64,000 bases of DNA from Clostridia bacterium (lineage in GTDB: Bacteria; Bacillota; Clostridia; TANB77; CAG-465), in NCBI GenBank assembly GCA_017626395.1, contig JAGAIU010000028.1, positions 1 to 64,000 on the forward strand, written 5' to 3'. The number at the start of each line of letters is the position of its first letter. Position 1 is the first letter of the stretch. The position numbers and the translations under genes are program-made. The notes below the pieces were generated by a model. That model saw nothing but the letters and a program-made list of their open reading frames with translations, was not told where the DNA came from and did not search any database. This document shows, piece after piece, positions 59,797 to 64,000 of this stretch.

Positions 59797-62631
59797 ATGA
59801 ACGATAAATTAATAATAAAAGGAGCAAAAGAGAATAACTTAAAAAATGTAAGTATAGAAATACCAAGAGACAAGCTTGTAGTATTTACAGGGCTTTCTGG
59901 TTCAGGTAAATCATCACTTGCATTTGATACAATATATGCAGAAGGTCAAAGAAGATATGTTGAGTCTTTATCTTCTTATGCAAGACAATTTTTAGGTATT
60001 ATGGAAAAACCTAATGTTGAATATATAGAGGGATTATCACCAGCTATATCAATTGATCAAAAAACAACTTCAAAAAATCCTCGTTCAACAGTTGGTACAG
60101 TTACAGAAATATATGACTATCTAAGATTATTATATGCACGTGTTGGTGTACCTCATTGTCCAAAATGCGGAAAGAGAATAAAAAGACAAACAGTAGATGA
60201 GATTGTTGACCAAATTTTAGGATATAAAGAAGGTACCAAAATTCTAGTTATAACTCCTGTTATTCGTGGTAGAAAAGGTGAACATGTAAAAGTACTTGAA
60301 AGAGTATTAAAAGATGGATATATTCGTGTAAGAATAGATGGACAAATATATGATTTATCTGAAGAAATACCAGAACTAGATAAGCAAAAGAAACATAATA
60401 TCGATGTTGTTGTAGATAGACTTGTTGTACGTGAAGATATAAGAAAAAGACTTGCAGATTCAGTAGAACTTGCATTAAAATATGCTGAAAATTTAGTTAC
60501 AGTATATAACATGGATACAGATGAAGAGCAAGTATTCTCACAAAATTATGCTTGTGTAGATTGTGGAATAAGTTTAGAAGAACTTACACCAAGAATGTTT
60601 TCTTTTAATAGTCCATTTGGTGCTTGTTCATATTGTACAGGACTTGGAGAAATATTAAGAATTGATCCAGATAAAATAATGCCTAAAAAAGAAAAACGTC
60701 TTTGTGATTATGGTGCAATACAAGGATGGACTGGTGCTGGAAGTATAGTAGATGGTATTAGTAAAATGTATTTAGAAGGACTTTGTGCACATTACAACGT
60801 AAGCCCCAAGACTAAACTTCAAGACTTACCAGAAAAATTTATGGACGTATTACTTTATGGAAGTAAAGGCGAGCAAATAAAATTTGTACATAATACAAAG
60901 ATAATGCAAAAAGAATTTGAAGCTGAATTTGAAGGTGTAGTAAATACATTACAAAGAAGATTTAATGAAACTAAATCTCAAGGAATGAAGACTTTCTACG
61001 AAGGATTCATGTCTAGTTCACATTGTAACTATTGTGATGGTGCAAGACTTAAACCTGAAACACTAGCAGTTACAGTAGGTAAACTTAACATACATGAACT
61101 TTGTTGTAAAAATGTAGTAGATATAAAAGAATATATAAATAAAGAATATGAAAAAATGGGGCAAAAAGATAAAACTATTGCTGCTCAAATAGTAAAAGAA
61201 TTAAATGCTAGATTACAATTTTTAATAGATGTAGGGCTTAGCTATTTGACACTTTCTAGAAGTTCTGGAACTTTATCTGGTGGTGAGTCTCAAAGAATAA
61301 GACTTGCAACTCAAATAGGATCAGGGCTTACAGGAGTACTATATATTTTAGATGAACCAAGTATAGGATTACATCAAAAAGATAATGAAAAACTATTAAA
61401 CTCATTAAAGAAAATGAGAGATTTAGGTAATACACTTATCGTTGTTGAACATGATGAAGATACTATGAGACTTGCAGATCATATAGTAGATATAGGACCT
61501 GGAGCAGGTGTACATGGTGGAAATGTAGTGTTCTCAGGGAAACCAGAAGATATAGTAAATTGTGAAGAATCAATAACAGGTAAATATTTAAGTGGTGAAT
61601 TAAAAATTCCTGTACCTAAAAAGAGAAGAAAAACAGAAATAGGATATTTAGAAATAAAAGGTGCAAAAGAGCATAACTTAAAGAATATAGATGTTAAATT
61701 TCCAGTTGGAGTATTTAACTGTGTTACTGGTGTATCTGGTTCTGGTAAATCTACACTTGTTAATGAAATATTATATAAAACAATGGCAAGAGATTTAAAT
61801 AGAGCTTTTGAAAGACCAGGAGAATATGACAAAATAAAAGGTCTAAAATATTTCGATAAAGTAATAAATATAGACCAATCACCAATAGGAAGAACTCCTC
61901 GTTCAAATCCAGCAACATATACAGGTATGTTTGATGCAATAAGAGATATATTTGCAACCACAAATGAAGCGAAACTTAGAGGATATGCTAAAGGCAGATT
62001 TAGTTTCAATATACCAGGTGGAAGATGTGAAGCATGTTCTGGTGATGGTATAATTAAAATTGAAATGAACTTCTTACCAGATGTTTACGTACCTTGTGAA
62101 GTATGTAAAGGAAAAAGATATTCAAGAGAAACTTTAGAAGTAAAATATAAAGGAAAAAGTATAAGTGATGTACTAGATATGACAGTTGAAGAAGGATTAG
62201 AGTTCTTTAAAAATCATATAACAATAAAAAACAAATTACAAACACTTATGGATGTTGGACTTGGATATATTAAAATAGGTCAACCTTCAACTACATTATC
62301 TGGTGGTGAAGCACAAAGGGTAAAACTTGCAACAGAACTTTCTAGAAAATCTACAGGTAAAACAATGTATATACTAGATGAACCTACAACAGGGCTTCAT
62401 ATGGCAGATGTACATAAATTAATTAACATTCTTCAAAGATTAGTAGATTCTGGAAATACTTTAGTTGTAATAGAACATAATTTAGATGTAATTAAAAGTG
62501 CAGATAACATTATAGATTTAGGACCGGAAGGTGGAGATAAAGGTGGTACACTTGTAGCAACAGGAACACCTGAACAAGTAGCTAAAGTAGAAGAAAGTTA
62601 TACTGGTGAATTTTTAAGAAAAATATTATAA
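59797..62631 (+). CDS. uvrA: Excinuclease ABC subunit UvrA
   Basis: A 944-aa damage-recognition ATPase with two ABC modules: Walker [10 protein letters not shown] (32-40) and GVSGSGKST (near 645); signatures [12 protein letters not shown] and [12 protein letters not shown]; Zn-binding [17 protein letters not shown] and [17 protein letters not shown]. UvrB and UvrC are not in the window. The start at 59797 follows GGTGAG; an upstream start at 59740 would overlap the promoter. A LexA-like box lies upstream. Confidence 0.97.
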   Translation: MNDKLIIKGAKENNLKNVSIEIPRDKLVVFTGLSGSGKSSLAFDTIYAEGQRRYVESLSSYARQFLGIMEKPNVEYIEGLSPAISIDQKTTSKNPRSTVGTVTEIYDYLRLLYARVGVPHCPKCGKRIKRQTVDEIVDQILGYKEGTKILVITPVIRGRKGEHVKVLERVLKDGYIRVRIDGQIYDLSEEIPELDKQKKHNIDVVVDRLVVREDIRKRLADSVELALKYAENLVTVYNMDTDEEQVFSQNYACVDCGISLEELTPRMFSFNSPFGACSYCTGLGEILRIDPDKIMPKKEKRLCDYGAIQGWTGAGSIVDGISKMYLEGLCAHYNVSPKTKLQDLPEKFMDVLLYGSKGEQIKFVHNTKIMQKEFEAEFEGVVNTLQRRFNETKSQGMKTFYEGFMSSSHCNYCDGARLKPETLAVTVGKLNIHELCCKNVVDIKEYINKEYEKMGQKDKTIAAQIVKELNARLQFLIDVGLSYLTLSRSSGTLSGGESQRIRLATQIGSGLTGVLYILDEPSIGLHQKDNEKLLNSLKKMRDLGNTLIVVEHDEDTMRLADHIVDIGPGAGVHGGNVVFSGKPEDIVNCEESITGKYLSGELKIPVPKKRRKTEIGYLEIKGAKEHNLKNIDVKFPVGVFNCVTGVSGSGKSTLVNEILYKTMARDLNRAFERPGEYDKIKGLKYFDKVINIDQSPIGRTPRSNPATYTGMFDAIRDIFATTNEAKLRGYAKGRFSFNIPGGRCEACSGDGIIKIEMNFLPDVYVPCEVCKGKRYSRETLEVKYKGKSISDVLDMTVEEGLEFFKNHITIKNKLQTLMDVGLGYIKIGQPSTTLSGGEAQRVKLATELSRKSTGKTMYILDEPTTGLHMADVHKLINILQRLVDSGNTLVVIEHNLDVIKSADNIIDLGPEGGDKGGTLVATGTPEQVAKVEESYTGEFLRKIL

Positions 62632-62637
62632 AAAAAT

Positions 62638-62671
62638 AAAGTGGAAGAAATATAAATCTTCCACTTTTTTA
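62638..62671 (+). terminator. Terminator after uvrA
   Basis: AAAGTGGAAGA pairs with TCTTCCACTTT around an 8-nt loop, followed by T. An A-rich left flank could also stop the convergent small gene at 62687. Confidence 0.85.
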
Positions 62672-62686
62672 TGTATTTATGTGCAA

Positions 62687-62842
62687 TTAGTTACAACAGC
62701 AGCAAAGAACTATGATTATTAAGATTATCCAGATACAACAGCAGTTTCCACCACCGAAGAATCCATTTCCTCCACCGAATCCGCCGCATCCGCAGTTTCC
62801 ACATCCACCGCAGTTGCCACATCCGCATCTTTCATCCATCAT
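62687..62842 (-). CDS. Gly/Cys-rich small membrane protein, 51 aa
   Basis: A short protein that begins MMDERCGCGNCGGCGNCGCG, continues Gly/Phe-rich, then CCCIWIILIIIVLCCCCN. It has 13 Cys, with CCC and CCCC flanking a single hydrophobic helix. It resembles 'chorion-class high-cysteine' small proteins of Clostridia by composition only. Metal or lipid binding is possible; a spore-coat or envelope role is a guess. GAGGTG precedes the ATG. Local GC is well above that of its neighbours. Confidence 0.75.
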   Translation of the reverse strand: MMDERCGCGNCGGCGNCGCGGFGGGNGFFGGGNCCCIWIILIIIVLCCCCN

Positions 62843-62871
62843 TGTATTCACCTCGCTTTATATATAAACTT

Positions 62872-63003
62872 CTAAACACCTTCAAAGAAAGTGTTGAAGT
62901 TTAATGGTCTAGATGAATTCCTGTCGTTACATATAAAGAATAGGATGATAAGTATAAGAACTAATATTATTAGCCATAATAGGTTATCACAATCCCTGCA
63001 CAT
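62872..63003 (-). CDS. Small membrane protein, 43 aa
   Basis: MCRDCDNLLWLIILVLILII, then FFICNDRNSS and a polar tail FNTFFEGV. A CxxC pair precedes one membrane helix and a third Cys follows it. It lies directly upstream of the Gly/Cys-rich gene on the same strand, so the two are probably cotranscribed. AAAGGAG precedes the start. No known family recognised. Confidence 0.65.
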   Translation of the reverse strand: MCRDCDNLLWLIILVLILIILFFICNDRNSSRPLNFNTFFEGV

Positions 63004-63022
63004 ACATTTTCAACTCCTTTGT

Positions 63023-63045
63023 TTAAGTTGAACTAATCAACTTAA
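63023..63045. promoter_or_regulatory. Perfect inverted repeat upstream of the small Cys-rich genes
   Basis: TTAAGTTGA (63023-63031) and TCAACTTAA (63037-63045) with a 5-bp spacer lie between the divergent small-gene unit and rlmD-like gene. No U-tract follows in the reading direction of either gene, so an operator is more likely than a terminator. Confidence 0.45.
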
Positions 63046-63087
63046 TATACTATATTCAAAAAAAATAAATTGGTTACAAATAATCAG

Positions 63088-63117
63088 TTGAATTATTTAA
63101 TTATGTTATGATATAAT
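63088..63117 (+). promoter_or_regulatory. Promoter of the rlmD-like gene
   Basis: TTGAAT (63088-63093), 18-bp spacer, perfect TATAAT (63112-63117) preceded by TGA, 32 nt before the TTG start. Confidence 0.65.
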
Positions 63118-63148
63118 AAAAAATAGTTTAGAGAATAGGGTGAAAAAT

Positions 63149-64000
63149 TTGAAAAAAAACGATATTGTAGAATTAGAAATTCTAGATAATGGTATGAACT
63201 TTGAAGGAATCGCTAGAGTAGATAACAAAGTGGTTTTTGTTCCAGAAGCTATAAAAGGTGAAAAAATTTTAGCCAAAATTATTAAAGTTAATAATTCATT
63301 TTGCATAGGTAAAATTCAAGAAATAAAAGAAAAAAGTAAAAAAAGATCAGAACCTTTTTGTAGTGTATATAAGAGATGTGGTGGATGTTCAGGACAACAT
63401 ATCTCATACGAAAAACAATTAGACATTAAATATGATTTAGTGAAAGCTACACTTGCAAAACAGAAAGTAGAATATAAGGAATTAACAAAAGTTGTTGGAA
63501 TGGGAATACCATTTAATTATAGGAATAAAGCACAATATCCTGTTAGAAAAAATATGGACGGAGAAAACAAAATAGGATTTTATGCTAAAAGAAGTCATGA
63601 GATAATTGAGAATGAAGAATGTTTAATACAAAATGAAGATATAGATAGATTATCTAAAGAAGTGTTTAAACTACTACTTTTAAAAGGTTTTTCTGGATAT
63701 AATGAGCAAGATAATTCAGGAGATATAAGACATATATTAATAAGACGTGGATATCATACATCTGAAACAATGATAGTAATTATTGTAAATAAAAAAGAAG
63801 TCTTTGATGATGTAAGAATGGAAGAAGTGGTAGAAATATTAAAAAATAATAATGAAGATATTAAGAGCATAGTATTAAATTTAAACACATCAAAAACTAA
63901 TGAAATACTAGGAAAAGAAGAAAAAATAGTATATGGTTCTGGATATATAACAGACTATATAGGAAAATATAAATATTATATAAGTTCAAAATCATTTTTC
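63149..64000 (+). CDS. 23S rRNA (uracil-5-)-methyltransferase RlmD/RumA-like, 3'-truncated by window
   Basis: The frame is open from a TTG start (after AGGGTG, no earlier ATG) to the window end, 284 codons so far. An N-terminal TRAM domain (NDIVELEILDNGMNFEGIA) precedes the [4Fe-4S] motif CSVYKRCGGC with a further Cys expected near 150 (ECLIQ), then NYRNKAQYPV, as in the RumA/RlmCD family. The SAM and catalytic motifs lie beyond 64000. It methylates U in rRNA or tRNA; subgroup uncertain. Its TTG start is the reason it may be missed. Confidence 0.85.
   Translation, partial: MKKNDIVELEILDNGMNFEGIARVDNKVVFVPEAIKGEKILAKIIKVNNSFCIGKIQEIKEKSKKRSEPFCSVYKRCGGCSGQHISYEKQLDIKYDLVKATLAKQKVEYKELTKVVGMGIPFNYRNKAQYPVRKNMDGENKIGFYAKRSHEIIENEECLIQNEDIDRLSKEVFKLLLLKGFSGYNEQDNSGDIRHILIRRGYHTSETMIVIIVNKKEVFDDVRMEEVVEILKNNNEDIKSIVLNLNTSKTNEILGKEEKIVYGSGYITDYIGKYKYYISSKSFF

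Noticed and set aside
61479-62009. Minus-strand open frame of 176 codons opposite uvrA
   Set aside because: UvrA is unmistakable on the plus strand here; the antisense frame has no ribosome site or known domain.

Overview
The window is a very AT-rich, gene-dense chromosomal segment of a low-GC Gram-positive bacterium. The Bacillota/Clostridia assignment is inferred from the IscR-IscS-IscU-MnmA order, SdpR/SdpI, AddA, PrsA-like foldase, CotJ-like cupin, small Cys/Gly-rich proteins, LPxTG-type surface proteins, strong AGGAGG-type ribosome sites and TTGACA/TATAAT promoters. An uncultured gut lineage is plausible but not proven by the sequence. The code is standard: Trp is TGG and TGA is used as a stop at 58753-58755. 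No rRNA, tRNA, CRISPR array, prophage or insertion sequence was recognised.

Layout. 1-139 holds the 3' part of a possible structured RNA with its terminator. 140-9202 carries an unknown protein, a PHP phosphoesterase, a Mur-ligase/arginase operon, a Lon-family protease and three small envelope or zinc-ribbon proteins. 9237-10891 (minus) is tsaE-tsaB-rimI. 11012-18383 carries addA, pgeF, pgsA and an acyl-CoA ligase. 18537-20624 is a short operon of an SDR, an ASCH protein and a secreted ubiquitin. 20718-22528 has a membrane protein and two GNATs. 22590-25779 is the IscR-controlled IscS/IscU/MnmA cluster. 25871-38548 is an accessory patchwork: SUFU, acetyltransferases, nitroreductase, NERD, CheY, methyltransferase, decayed HipA-like kinase, DUF362, cupin, sdpRI and others. 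38740-42972 encodes a 1410-residue LPETG surface protein. 43069-46497 is NAD salvage (nadD, nadE, pncA-like, pncB). 46639-49597 has thioredoxin, an FTR-like protein, two membrane proteins and two tandem nuclease-like paralogs. 49642-56992 is ligA-mfd-prsA-like-trmH. 57023-64000 has small proteins, a phosphatase, a methyltransferase, uvrA, two small membrane proteins and a truncated rlmD-like gene.

The most striking item is the protein at 19740-20624. It has a signal peptide, then a domain with 53 of 76 residues identical to eukaryotic ubiquitin (hand alignment), then beta-rich segments, an NPETG sorting signal and a C-terminal membrane anchor. The conjugating Gly-Gly tail is absent while the Ile44 patch is kept. 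This suggests a cell-surface ubiquitin mimic acquired from a eukaryote.

The second recurring theme is a compact intergenic device found nine times. It is a terminator hairpin whose loop or 3' arm supplies the -35 box of the next promoter, with an extended -10 placed just after the U-tract (16 or 17 bp spacer). Several accessory operons, including the ubiquitin operon, are bounded by these elements.
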